A stretch of 64,000 nucleotides of DNA from Musa acuminata AAA Group. Lineage: Eukaryota; Streptophyta; Magnoliopsida; Zingiberales; Musaceae. The notes beneath the pieces are model-generated. The model made no database searches and was not told the DNA's origin. It worked only from the letters and a program-made list of their open reading frames with translations. Made by a program: the position numbers and the translations under genes. Shown here in pieces: positions 9,916-19,809 of the stretch. Positions within the stretch are counted from its first letter, which is position 1. Every line of letters begins with the position of its first letter. The stretch is taken from NCBI RefSeq assembly GCF_036884655.1, contig NC_088359.1, forward strand, positions 15,543,501-15,607,500, given 5' to 3'.

Positions 9916-11007
9916 TTTTTTTTTGGTAAGTAAAAGTAAATTGATTGTTGTAAAGTTTCTACAAATAGCTTTATCTATACAAGTCATAGACAAAGCCATG
10001 TAACTTATAGAGTGCACATGCGGTAATCATGACTACACATGCTGTAGACTATAACTCCTAACTATAGCCAACAAATAAAATGTATGTCTAGATATGTTAA
10101 GACTATCTATGGGTACAGTATTTAACATCATTCCCAAGATCTTTAGTTAATAGCAAAATTAAATTTGGTAAAAATATCTTTTTCTCTTCAGGTAATGTGC
10201 TCCAATTTGAGATCGTGCTCCATAAAGGATCTTGAGTCTCTAATAATCTCTATCAAGAGCTGAGCATTGTTTATGTGTTGACATTCAAATATTATGCTAC
10301 ATCTCTCCTTCCACATCAACCAAATAGTGCATCTGAAAGTAACCTTTGCCAGTTGTGTGAGAGGCCCTTTTCTTGGGAAACATTGCATGAGGTCGCCTAA
10401 TTCTTGATGCAAGTTTGGTTGCGGCAGTCTATTGAGTTCAAATCACTGGAGAATCTCCTTCTATATCCATTTAGTATAGTCATAAGCAAAATAGAGGTGG
10501 TCAACAGTTTCTTCTTGTTGCATACAAAAGGAGCATCATTTAACATGGTAGATACCTCTTCTCTTCATATTGTCTATTATAAGTAGTTTATTGAGAAGGG
10601 CCTGCCATGTACATAGGGAATGTCTCTGTGATCCCGGTCGATCCCATGTCCAATTGCTTGGGATCCATTTTTTATTTCTTTTCCTGATTTGATTCCATGC
10701 GGATGTGACACTAAACATACCATTATCATGAGGCCAAATAAGTATATCTGAAGAGTTTTTTCTGATTGGAATAGCTGTGATAGTAGGCCAAAGTGATAAC
10801 ATTTCGGGAGAAATAGGATTAGAGAGACACCAGGTATCGTTAGCAATGAACTCGAAAATCTTCCAATCTTTGGGAGCCCCAAGGTCTTTTCGTATTTTGT
10901 CACCATATAATTGAAATATACTCTTCCCATTCACCCAAGGATCATACCATATATTAGTATTAGTTCCAGAAGAGATTGCATAAGAATTATGTTTGATTAG
11001 CCAATTA
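9916..11007 (-). mobile_element. L1a: 5'-truncated LINE (non-LTR retrotransposon)
   Basis: The insert is flanked by the 12-bp direct repeat CCCCTTTGTCAT (9904-9915, 11008-11019) and has a T-run at its left end. It is therefore a minus-strand copy with a poly(A) 3' tail. Its minus-strand frames encode the end of an L1-type ORF2 protein. Only about 1.1 kb remains, the 5' truncation usual for target-primed reverse transcription. The fragment L1b (45452-45691) shares the same 3' end, including GGTAAGTAAAAGTAAATTGATT next to the poly-T. Confidence 0.9.
10188..10934 (-). pseudogene. L1a ORF2 C-terminus with RT zinc-binding domain
   Basis: The frame 10934-10536 carries the W-P-H-D-N-G-M-F-S-V-T-S-A-W motif and a W-x-L-L-N-K-L-x-x-x-D-N-M-K-R-R-G pattern, typical of the region before the zinc-binding domain (zf-RVT type) of plant L1 ORF2. 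Past a TGA it continues C-S-F-C-M-Q-Q-E-E-T-V-D-H-L-Y-F, the C-x2-C...H zinc motif. A last piece (10412-10188) has the W-x-x-W-K-E-R-C tail. At least two stops separate the pieces, so it is dead. The endonuclease and RT palm domains are lost by truncation. Confidence 0.8.
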
Positions 11008-11170
11008 CCCCTTTGTCATCAACAAAAAGGAGATGGGACTTTAAGCGTACAATTTGTGATCATAAAATCATTAGAAAAGGAGATGGCAAAATGACAAAGC
11101 TTTAACTTTGCATTAAGATTAACCATACAAGGATAGCATGTCAAGGTAGCAGAATAAGAAGGCATATTGA

Positions 11171-12296
11171 TTAATCCTTAGGAGGAAATCCATAGTTCTT
11201 ATACATGACATCTATCTTTTGATTCATTTGTTGTAGTTCCCTCAAAATTTTAGCTTGTTGTAATTGAATTTGCTCTTGCTGTGATTTGAGTTGCTCTTGT
11301 GATTTGATCTGATGTAATTCTGCCATATTGAGATCTTCAGAAGATGAAGCAGGAGCTGATTCTGCAGGTGCTGCACTAAAGGGACTAGGAGGAGGAGATT
11401 CATTTCCCCTAAAAATTGATATTTCGGGGTGTTCGACTGGTGGGGGAACTAGATCAGTCCTTCTAGGTTTCCTAACCCAAATATCATTGCTAAAAGTGCA
11501 CCTAAGTCTTTTGAGCAGGTTTCTATTGCATTGTAAATCGATCAAATTGAATTATTTCTTCATCGGGTGAGACACAAATATTATGGGCAAGTATTAATCG
11601 AGTGACTAACCCCCCATATGGTAACATTGTGTCTTTAGCTATTATGTCCTGCATATATTGCCTGATTAAGTATCTAAAATAATTATGTTGGCCGGTCATT
11701 ATCCAATACATAGTGCTTAGCTCTATTTGACTAATTTCATCATGATGAAATTGTTTGGGAAGTAGTATACTAGTCATGATGTGATGAAGAAATTTAGAGT
11801 TAAAGGGCAATAAGTACTCACAACTTTTTGGAATCATGCCTTGGTTTGGATTTACAAAAATAGTTTCTAAGGCTTCGGAGTAGGTTGCTCTTATTGCATT
11901 GATATCCCATTTATTTCTAAAATAACAACCCTTGTCCTTTTCGATAATTCTAATTAATTCGCATATAGTATTATCAAATATTTTAATTTGTGTTCCTAAG
12001 AGGTAAGTAGTTAAGTTATCATTGTCCACACATAAGTTTAGGTAAAATAACCTAACTAACACAGGATAAATTGGTTCATTGATTTGTAGGATAGGTAAGG
12101 CATCTAAATGTGCAAACTATCTAATGGGTTCTAGGTTTCCAGGTTCATCTAGATCAACATGTTTACCCATATATATTGTTCTTGATTTGAAATTAGGAAA
12201 CCTAAGAGCTACTTCGTTAGATCTACAAAGGTTTTGGTCCTAGGAATCTCCTTCCACTCTCTTCCCTTTTGTTCTTGATGATCTCTTAGAAGCCAT
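11171..12296 (-). pseudogene. Sire-A third ORF (putative plant transposon protein), broken
   Basis: Homologous throughout to the 343-codon ORF of Sire-C (48354-49385). It starts with ATG at 12296-12294 and a basic N-terminus, and ends at TAA 11173-11171. In-frame TAG codons occur near 12240 and 12110 (a Trp codon in Sire-C), and there is a frameshift near 11535. Shared motifs include R-L-F-Y-x-N-L, L-L-G-T-x-I-x-I-F-D, the G-C-Y-F segment and I-E-L/I-S-T-M-Y-W-I-M-T-G-Q. The Gln-rich C-terminal coiled-coil segment is longer than in Sire-C. Unlike Gag and Pol it has no enzyme motif I can name; it matches the family Pfam calls putative plant transposon protein. The 11020-11170 stretch after it is non-coding. 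Confidence 0.8.
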
Positions 12297-12509
12297 ATCT
12301 ATTCAAGATGAAAGATCAAGAAAAAAACTGTAAAGAGTAGGCCAAATAATAAGAGGAAGAAAGAAAGATTTTAGATTTTACCTTATGGACATTTCCTTGG
12401 GAGGTAGAGAGTTTGATCCAACAAGAATCCCTCTCTTAGGCTTCTAGAGGTTAGAATAAGGGTGAGAGAGGTTTAGAGGGTTCTAGGGAGGGTTCTCACG
12501 GGTTGGGGG
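12297..12509 (-). other. Sire-A spacer upstream of the third ORF, cut by Sire-B
   Basis: Non-coding; it ends in GGGTTGGGGG, where Sire-B is inserted (TSD GGGGG at 12505-12509). It resumes at 42662. The uninterrupted Sire-C copy reads GGGTTGGGGGCGGTGTCACC (about 49576-49595). Confidence 0.85.
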
Positions 12510-12849
12510 TGATGAATCTCGGATTTTGATGACAAAATCAATTGATGGGTTAATTGATCTAATCCATATTTTTGAGTTAAGTGTGCAGGATTAACTACGA
12601 TAACCAGAAAACACAAAGCAAGAATACCGGAGTCAAGTTCGATGGACGTTTAAGAGTCCGAAGAATCGTTAGAGATGCTGCCGGAACCAACCGAGAAGAA
12701 ATCGGGAACCTGTCGGAATTTTTGGAAGTTTGCCGAAGAGATCGTCGGAGGTTCACGGAGATCACCGAGAAGGCTCGGCTACTCGTTAAAGTCATCACAA
12801 GATCAGGAGCTTGCTGGGAGTCCGTCGGAAGAAGTTCGTCGGAAAGCTC
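12510..12849 (+). repeat. Sire-B 5' LTR, segment 1
   Basis: Begins TGATGAATCTCGGATTTTG, a one-base change from the family terminus TGTTGAATC, and matches 41487 onward in the 3' LTR. It ends in AGCTC (12845-12849), the target of X1. The frames at 12581-12892 and 12595-12888 are LTR sequence. Confidence 0.92.
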
Positions 12850-13519
12850 TGATACCGGGGAGGGTAAAAATGCAGAATGGATTTCCAAATAACATCGATG
12901 GAAAATTTGTTCAGATAGAAAATGTCACAGTAGAAAAGGAAGAACTGATACCAGAAGCACTAATGAAGCAGCTTAGATACAAACGAAAAGTAGCTCACCA
13001 CCAAGTTTAAAATCGCAATGGGATACAAAAAGTTCACCACCCAACGGAAATTAAACGAGGATACAGAACTAGAAAATAAAAGACTCACCACTCAAGGACG
13101 CATCCAAGAGATACAGAGTTTAAGGGGTTCTCTAAGAGCTTCTACCTAGTTATCATCAGTTTCTAAAGTCTTTTCTAAGTCCTAAACACCAAAATAAATA
13201 CTAGTGCATGAAACAACCCTTCATGCATAGGGAATTTCGAAATTAAGTGTTTACAGCTTCTAACCAACTATTTTAATGCACTCATTGGTAATGAAGAAAT
13301 GTTCACAGCTGCCAACCAACTCCTTTAATGCATTCCTTTGTCTTGAAGAAAAGTACCTTGAAACAGCTTTAAATTTGTGTAGAGAATATGCTGATGAGCT
13401 GTCATTTTTTAGTGTGCTGAGATAAAGATTATGAGGCATCATTATTGATTGAAAAAGATATTAGATCATAATCAAGGCTCATATAATCAGATTGTAGTAA
13501 ATTAGACACTCCCGTGTCA
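12850..13519. mobile_element. X1: probable solo LTR (670 bp)
   Basis: The insert is flanked by AGCTC (12845-12849, 13520-13524), and the empty site is visible in the Sire-B 3' LTR (about 41822). It starts TGATACCGGGGAGGG and ends CTCCCGTGTCA. The TG...CA ends with a 5-bp TSD fit a solo LTR. A second copy, X2, lies inverted at 43161-43746. The left half holds three imperfect CTCACCAC-bearing units. I see no PBS, polypurine tract or coding frame with a domain, and the transcriptional direction is not clear. Confidence 0.75.
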
Positions 13520-13524
13520 AGCTC

Positions 13525-13713
13525 GCTGGAACAAGACTCGACGTTCGCGATGGAAAACTTGCTTAGGATGTTTTTAGTTATGTAGTTCACTTGTAATTAG
13601 GATTAGGATTAAGAGATAATCCTATATCCTGGTTAGGGGCCAACTGGGCCAAAATTAGATATGGTTTGGGCTAAATTTTAAGCCCAACCAATGAACCGAA
13701 GGGTCTAGCGGTG
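13525..13713 (+). repeat. Sire-B 5' LTR, segment 2
   Basis: Continues the LTR (GCTGGAACAAGACTCGACG onward) and matches 41827-42013 of the 3' LTR. It ends at CGGTG (13709-13713), inside a GGCGGTGGCACCGCC-type palindrome that was the target of Chr-G1. Confidence 0.9.
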
Positions 13714-14098
13714 TGATAGAACCCTTGCAGATTCTAAACTTGGGGTTGATCTCTTTAGGGGATCGGCCTCCTTGGAACTCTATAGGGGTTCCTCCCTCCA
13801 AGTTGCTGCTCAAAGGTTGCATAAAAGATTCATCTATTGCGTATGAAAAGAGAAGGAATACATGGCTATTTATAGGGCTTCTAAACCCTAACTCCTAATA
13901 GGACTCCTACTTAAGACTCTTTCTTCTAACCAACTCCTAATAGGACTCCTAGTCAAGACTCCTATTCCCTTACAAGTCCTAATTCTTCTTTAAGAAAACA
14001 CCTCCTACATGAATGCCCATCTCAGTTAGGACTCTCCTAGCTAGAGTCCTAACAGAATGTCCCTCTCAATTAGGACTCTCCAAGCTAGAGTCCTAACA
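13714..14098 (-). repeat. Chr-G1 3' LTR (385 bp)
   Basis: Plus-strand ends TGATAGAACCC and GTCCTAACA. It has two copies of the terminal hairpin repeat (TTAGGACTCT...AGAGTCCTAA); the other LTR has three, which accounts for the 53-bp length difference. Confidence 0.92.
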
Positions 14099-14112
14099 GA
14101 CCCGCCCTCTTC
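14099..14112 (-). promoter_or_regulatory. Chr-G1 polypurine tract
   Basis: On the minus strand GAAGAGGGCGGGTC abuts the LTR start. Chr-G2 has the same tract at 40276-40288. Confidence 0.8.
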
Positions 14113-14115
14113 AAA

Positions 14116-14880
14116 TCAGCCTTGTCCTCGAGGCTGATGATTCATGAATTCTGGGAATTTGATCTTCAAGTCATCATAGTTCTCCCAAGTGGTATATTCT
14201 ATTGGTAGGTTCGCCCACTATATTAGCACTTCATTAGTGGGTCGTCGTCGAGTCACGATCCGTCGATCAATAATGGCACTTGGTTGGGTCTGGAGTTCTC
14301 TTTGGGTAGTCATATTTGGTGGGTGGCTTTGGGCTGTCTCGAAGCACTTATTTAAAACTTCCATCTGGCTGTTGGTTTGTGGGTGATATATCGTACTCCA
14401 TTTCAATTTAGTGCCCTGCATATGGAATAACCTTATCCAAAATCTGCTCTTGAAGATGCAAGTTGTATTTATCACAAGCACAATGCGTCCCTTATAGCAT
14501 AATTCTTTTGAGTCCCGATTGTAATGAGCCACGGAGCTTGGTGCTTCCTCTAATTTTTTTTTTATCTTACTGGTCTCCGAATCTTCCTGCCATTCCATCT
14601 TAATATCCTCAAGGAAGTCGCTGGTTGGAAGTAAAACGACCAAAAATTCAGCTTGCTCAAGTAGCTGCGAAAGCGCATCTGCAACAACATTCTCTTTCCA
14701 CCTTTTGTAAGTTATTTCATAATCAAATCCAAGAAGTTTTGTTACCCATTTTTGCTGCTCGGGGGAAGATATCTTCTGCTCCAAGAGATATTTTAGGCTT
14801 TTATGGTCAGTCTTGATTTGAAAGTATCGCCTAATCCAGTACGATCTCCACCTCGTTGCTGCATGCACAATGGCGAGCAT
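14116..14880 (-). pseudogene. Chr-G1 RNase H end, integrase remnant and chromodomain
   Basis: From 14880 the frame reads the end of RNase H (K-T-D-H-K-S-L-K-Y-L-L) and the connection to integrase (V-A-D-A-L-S-Q-L). It then passes through a short unrelated stretch into S-T-I-Y-H-P-Q-T-N-S-Q, a motif near the end of the integrase core. The zinc-binding H-H-C-C and DDE regions are missing. The C-terminal segment (A-I-I-D-R-R-I-V, then W-A-N-L-P, W-E-N-Y-D-D-L) is a chromodomain interrupted by a TAG after E-V-L-I. The ancestral stop is at 14118-14116. Integrase-linked chromodomains are the hallmark of chromoviruses and bind histone marks. Confidence 0.82.
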
Positions 14881-15980
14881 CTCCTTATCATATATGTTAA
14901 CATGTTTTGATAGGGGGGAGACAATGTCTTGCTAATATATGTGAGTGGTCGACCATCTTGCATGAGAACGTCTCCCATTCTATCTTCAGTTGCATCAGCC
15001 TTAATGATGAAGGGAAGGTTGAAATCTGGTAGCGCTAGCACTGGCGTCGTTGTCATGGCTGCCTTAAGTTTGTCGAAGGCAGCTGAGGCTCTATCCGTCC
15101 ATTGGAAGACATCTTTTTTCAGTAAGGAAGTAAGTGGTGCACTGATCTCTCCATAGTTTTTCATGAACTTGCAGTAGTAGCCTGTTAAACCCAGAAAGCC
15201 ATGTAGCAATTTTATGTTCCTCGGGGTCAGCCAGTTTTGCATTACTCCAATTTTGAAAGGGTCCACTGTCACACCTTCCTCTGATATGATATGCCCAAGA
15301 TATTTCACCTTTTGTTGACGAAAGTAAAAATTTGTAGTGGCCGTTGTGTGTTCGAAAGGCGATTTTCGGTATGACTTCTTCATACACTCGTATTTGATAA
15401 TACCCGGATCGAAGGTCCAGCTTTGTGAAGATTTGTGCTCCCTTTCATCTAGCAATTCATCTTCTATTGGAATAAGGTATTTGTTCTTGATGGTTATGCC
15501 ATTGAGAGCTCGATAATCAACGCATATTCGCCATGTTCCGTCCTTCTTGCGTACAAGTAGCACCGGTGAAAAGTAGAGGTTGTAACTTGGCCGAATAACT
15601 CCTGTTTTAAGCATCTCTTTTAAAATCCTTTCTATTTCATCCTTCTGGAGATGTGGATACCGATATGGCTGAGTATTTGCTGGAGATTTGACTGGAAAAA
15701 TCATTATACAATGATTATGCCGACGAGTAAGAGATAGGTTGTGTGGCTCGTCAAATATATCTGAAAATTCAGCAAGCAAAGGAAATAGGTTTGGATCTTC
15801 AAATTCTATTGGCTCTCCTTTAATTTGCTGCTCAAGTTGTACCAAAAAGCCCCTGCATGCTTTATGCAAAACCTTCTCCATTTGTTGTGTGCAAATCATC
15901 GTTATGTCGCCCTCACGTTTCCCATGCATCACCTGTTTCTCCTTACTGTAAATTTTATAAATAGTTGCATAAAATTCCAA
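14793..15980 (-). pseudogene. Chr-G1 reverse transcriptase (core deleted) and RNase H
   Basis: The frame opens with the RT N-terminal part: L-K-T-G-V-I-R-P-S, S-P-V-L-L-V-R-K-K-D-G-T-W-R, V-D-Y-R-A-L-N. A frameshift follows near 15450, after which the K-L-D-L-R-S-G-Y segment appears in another frame (15387-15091). The sequence then jumps from H-Y-K-F-L directly to V-K-Y-L-G-H-I-I, so the P-F-G-L-x-N-A block and the catalytic Y/F-x-D-D block are missing. RNase H follows (F-x-W-T, L-P-D-F, I-x-A-D-A, D-G-R-P-L). The frame is lost near 14900 and recovered in the 14880-14218 frame. Confidence 0.85.
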
Positions 15981-16414
15981 GAAATATCACCTAATGTCAT
16001 CATCCATTTAATTCTGAGTATGGCCTCATGATCATCAAGAGGGAGGAGGAAGAAATCTGTAATTATCTCTTGGTCCTGCAGCAACAGTTTCATTTGCGGG
16101 CATCTATGATCACACTTCAAAATTCGTCCGTTGGCGACCTTAATGACTAACCTGCTGCAATTCTCAATAGGTAAGTTCATATGGACAGCAACCTTACTAT
16201 TTAGGAAGTTATTAGTGCTGCCCGTGTCGATAAGAAGAGTGATTGGTTGTTGTTTGAGAAGGCCTCCAACTTTCATCGTTTGCGGGTTTGAGTAGCCAGC
16301 TAGTGTATGTACCGTAACTTCGGTCGGTTGTGGCTCTTCTTCTGCATCTTTTTCTTCATGTTCAAGGCTCTCTTCTGAATGTTCAATGATCTCTTCTTCT
16401 ATCGGTTCAATCAT
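15929..16414 (-). pseudogene. Chr-G1 aspartic protease region
   Basis: An acidic linker (E-E-E-I-I-E-H-S-E-E-S) leads into the protease with an intact L-L-I-D-T-G-S-T-N-N-F-L active-site motif and a later L-P-L-D-D-H-E-A-I-L flap-side segment. It is separated from gag by a stop at 16424-16426 and from RT by a frameshift near 15950, so a gag-pol polyprotein cannot form. Confidence 0.82.
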
Positions 16415-16423
16415 AAGAAGTCC

Positions 16424-17302
16424 TCATTTACTACAGCGATGCTCACGACTCCACGGCTCGTCACAATGCCAACATAACCCCTTCGCATATCGCTCCCAAA
16501 GCTCTTCTCTTGTTAACCTCTTTGGTGTAGGGACTTGGTCGACAGTAGGGGTGGCTAAGGGCTTCAATATTACTGGTTGAGTAGCGACCCTAGTCCTCTG
16601 AGCTTCATGGTTCAATTGCTCCTCTTGATGTCGTGCGAAAGAGATGGCTGCCATAAGCGTATATGGTTGTCGCTCTTTAACTTCTCCTCGGATCTCCGGC
16701 TTCAAGCCCTCAATGAAGGTCCTCAATAGCTGTTTTTGAGACCAATCATGAGTTTGATTAGATAACCTTTCAAACCTGGTTTGGTACTCCTGAATGGTGG
16801 AAGTTTGTCGGATCTTTGCTAGTTGTCCATCAATATTCTCGTAATCGGTTGATCTGAAGCGGATCAGCAGTCCTTCTTTGAATTGTTGCCATGAAAGGAC
16901 TCCATAAGTATGTTCAAACCAGTCAAACCACTGTATAGCATCCCCTTCAAGATGTATAGCTGCAATTTTCACCATAGATGCATTCGCGGTTTTGTGGTAC
17001 TGAAAATATCGCTCCGCGCGCAAGATCCAACCAATCGAGTCTCCTTCTTCCCATCTAGGGAAGTCCACTCTCATGCATGGATAGTTGGGTTCAGTCATAG
17101 AGCCTCCCCTCCCTTGGAACTCATCTCTTCGAGCTTGGTGCGATTGGGCAAAGCTCTCTCCGTGATATGATTTTTTCGGGCTTAGTGGTCGGCCCAATCT
17201 GAGTTCGGTAAAGAGCGTCCGAATCTTATCCTTCATTCGCGCCTCCAAGGCTTCGAATTTAGCATTGATTGCCTCCTTAAATGCCATAGTATATGCCTCC
17301 AA
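16424..17302 (-). CDS. Chr-G1 gag (292 codons)
   Basis: An open frame with ATG at 17302-17300. An amphipathic N-terminus (M-E-A-Y-T-M-A-F-K-E-A) is followed by the retrotransposon gag core: F-P-R-W-E-E-G-D, W-I-L-R-A-E-R-Y-F, I-H-L-E-G-D-A-I-Q-W-F-D-W, and F-K-E-G-L-L-I-R-F. A C-terminal zinc knuckle reads C-W-H-C-D-E-P-W-S-R-E-H-R-C. It forms the capsid/nucleocapsid part of the particle. The stop just after the knuckle replaces the read-on into protease implied by Chr-G2. This is the best preserved gene of the three Chr-G copies. Confidence 0.85.
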   Translation of the reverse strand: MEAYTMAFKEAINAKFEALEARMKDKIRTLFTELRLGRPLSPKKSYHGESFAQSHQARRDEFQGRGGSMTEPNYPCMRVDFPRWEEGDSIGWILRAERYFQYHKTANASMVKIAAIHLEGDAIQWFDWFEHTYGVLSWQQFKEGLLIRFRSTDYENIDGQLAKIRQTSTIQEYQTRFERLSNQTHDWSQKQLLRTFIEGLKPEIRGEVKERQPYTLMAAISFARHQEEQLNHEAQRTRVATQPVILKPLATPTVDQVPTPKRLTREELWERYAKGLCWHCDEPWSREHRCSK

Positions 17303-18593
17303 ATCTATGATATTAAGATCTCTCTTTTGTTGTCAGGTTAAAGGCATGTATAGTTGAGAGAAGTGATGGTCAAAAGGATTGGTGGATCGATGGATGTAGG
17401 CTACGATTTAGGCTTGTTTTGTAGCAGTTTTGGGTGTGGTTTATTGGAGTTTTTAGGGCTATGGATGAATGTTTTGGATCTGTGGTAGATGGAAGCAAAG
17501 GTTTGATAGAAATCAGTGGAAGTTGCAGCAAGTATGTGCTATCTTGTAAGAGTAGAATTGTCGTTGAAGAAACAACGGTTTCTCGACGTAATTTCCACCA
17601 AAAACTTGAGATAATTGAGGAGGGAATTAATAGCAAAATAACAGTTTATATGACAGCAAGGATCTCTAATTTAATCAAGAAAATTTCGGCAGTATAACAG
17701 CAAGGAAATTGGTGCAAGTTGAGATTGCAGAATTCTCGTCGAAAAATTTTAGCGGGTTACGACGAAAATTTGCAGCAACATAAAATCGTTTTTAGAGATG
17801 AATTTCTTAATAGATCAATTTTAGATGGAAGCCAAGATGATCTATGAAGTGTATAAGAAATTTCATTCAAAAAAGATTGCAAATAGATGGGTTAAGGCAA
17901 TAATATGCGGCTGAAATTTTCTGCAGCACAGATTTTTGGGTATAGCAGATTGGACGTAAAAGATCAGTGGTTTATATTGAGAATTTTTTATGAAACCAAA
18001 GGAAAATCTACTGTTAGGAAGTGTCAAAGCTATCATAAAAATTTCATAGAGATTTGGATAGAAATAATGTAGTATCAAAATCAAACAAACAATGCTATGC
18101 GGCTGAAATTTTACAGTGCATATTTTCAAGTATAGCAGATTTGACGTAAAAGATCAATGATTTATATTGAGAATTTTTTGAAAAAATCAAAGGGAAATCT
18201 GCTGTTAGGAAGTGTCAAAGATGTCATAAAAAATTCATAGAAATTTGGATAGAAAAAGCATAGTAGCAAGATCAAACAGATGGTACTATGCGGCTAGAAT
18301 TCTACAATGTATCTTTCGTCGTAGAGATGAAAACTTTGTGACGAAAGGTTTATGCAGCAATATAGGAACAGTTTTATTTTTTTTAGATTTTTGAATAAGG
18401 ATAACTAAATTGCAGCAGCAGTAAGGTAGGAAACCAGAACCTGTTGCAATTCACGGGGAGATCAAAGGATGATCCGCGGTGGTGGAGATGATGGCGAAAT
18501 TCGGCGACGATCTTTTAAGCAATTGTGGGAATTGCTTTGGGCGGTTGTGGAGGGCTGATGGATGGCAGTGGAAGGGCAGCGAGATGCCAAGAA
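17303..18593 (-). other. Chr-G1 leader with a tandem duplication
   Basis: Non-coding leader between PBS and gag. Over about 17905-18310 a unit of roughly 190 bp is duplicated: GCGGCTGAAATTTT, TATAGCAGATT, GACGTAAAAGATCA, GTTAGGAAGTGTCAAAG, AGATTTGGATAGAAA. Chr-G2 has the same duplication (about 25500-25890), whereas Chr-G3 has lost most of it. Short frames here (17434-17697, 17863-18129) are not gene-like. Confidence 0.8.
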
Positions 18594-18609
18594 CGCTGCT
18601 CTGATACCA
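18594..18609 (-). promoter_or_regulatory. Chr-G1 primer-binding site
   Basis: Minus strand TGGTATCAGAGCAGCG, two bases inside the LTR end. It matches the pattern complementary to the 3' end of plant initiator tRNA-Met. Confidence 0.88.
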
Positions 18610-18611
18610 GG

Positions 18612-19049
18612 TGATAGAACCCTTACAGATTCTAAACTTTGGGTTGATCTCTTTAGGGGATCGGCCTCCTTGGAACTCTATAGGGGTTCCTCCCTCCAAG
18701 TTGCTGCTCAAAGGCTACAGAAAAGATTCATCTATTGCTTATGAAAAGAGAAGGAATATATGGCTATTTATAGGGCTTCTAAACCCTAACTCCTAATAGG
18801 ACTCCTACTTAAGACTCTTACTTCTAACCAACTCCTAATAGGACTCCTAGTCAAGACTCATATTCCCTTACAACTCCTAATTCTTCTTTAAGAAAATACC
18901 TCCTACATGAATGCCCCTCTCAATTAGGACTCTCCTAGCTAGAGTCCTAACAGAATGTCCCTCTCAATTAGGACTCTCATAGCTAGAGTCCTAACAGTTT
19001 TACATGAATGTTCCTCTCAATTAGGACTCTCCAAGCTAGAGTCCTAACA
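18612..19049 (-). repeat. Chr-G1 5' LTR (438 bp)
   Basis: Plus-strand ends TGATAGAACCC and GAGTCCTAACA. It has three terminal hairpin repeats and an inverted TATAAATA box in the context CTATTTATAGGGC near 18765. Confidence 0.92.
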
Positions 19050-19054
19050 CGGTG

Positions 19055-19757
19055 GCACCGCCAGACTGGGCGGTTGCACCGCCCAGCACCCGAGAGCTGG
19101 GCGGTGGCACCGCCTAGAATTGTCAATGTCAGACACTGATAGGCGATGGCACCGCCACTGATAGGCAGTGGCACCGCCAGCATCGGGAACCAAAGAGAAT
19201 TCAAATTTTGGAGCCCAAATTTAAATTCTCTTGAGGCCTATAAATACCCCTCAAATCTCAACTAAGATTACAACTTTTTGAGAAGCAATTGATTGAGAGA
19301 AAGGCCTTAGAAAAGTCTTAGCTAGTCTTGTTTTCAATTTGCTAGTGTTCACCTCCTTCTTTCTTGCTGAAAATCTGTAAGAGAGTGAACCGCTTGTAAA
19401 ACTTGTAAGAGGGGTATTTACCCTTCCCTTTCAAGAGATTTGCTAGTGGAAGGTGGGAGCCTCATCGAAGAGGGGCCTCGCAAGTGGATGTAGGTCATTT
19501 GACCGAACCACTTTAAAATCGACGTAATCTCTGGTTTGCATTTCATTACTGCTATTTACATTAATGCAAACCTTCTTGCTTGCTTTATTTCCTCATTACC
19601 TTTGCAGCATAACTTTGCGAATACGCTTTCAAGTTAAGCACTTCCGATTTTGATTTTTATCGTACGAAAGATTTGTCAAAATCGACGTTTTAATCCGCTG
19701 CACTAATTCACCCCCCCCCCCCCCCCCCCCCCTCTTAGTGCCGCTCCGATCCTAACA
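19055..19757 (+). repeat. Sire-B 5' LTR, segment 3
   Basis: Resumes after Chr-G1 within the palindrome cluster (GGCACCGCC, about 19055-19180). It carries TATAAATA (19239-19246), a 22-C tract (19711-19732) and the terminus GATCCTAACA. It has one more GGCGGTTGCACCGCC unit than the 3' LTR. Confidence 0.92.
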
Positions 19758-19759
19758 AT

Positions 19760-19777
19760 TGGTATCAGAGCTAGGCT
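19760..19777 (+). promoter_or_regulatory. Sire-B primer-binding site
   Basis: TGGTATCAGAGCTAGGCT, starting two bases after the LTR. Complementary to the 3' end of initiator tRNA-Met. Confidence 0.9.
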
Positions 19778-19809
19778 CACTCTCATATTTGGTTTGATAC
19801 CCAAGAGAG

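Larger units (their letters stand above)
13714..19049 (-). mobile_element. Chr-G1: degenerate chromovirus-type gypsy element
   Basis: LTRs at 13714-14098 and 18612-19049, with the perfect TSD CGGTG (13709-13713, 19050-19054). The minus-strand order is LTR, PBS, gag, protease, RT, RNase H, integrase remnant, chromodomain, polypurine tract, LTR. At 5.3 kb it is shorter than a full chromovirus. The loss is explained by deletion of the RT catalytic block and of most of integrase, the same architecture as Chr-G2. Confidence 0.93.
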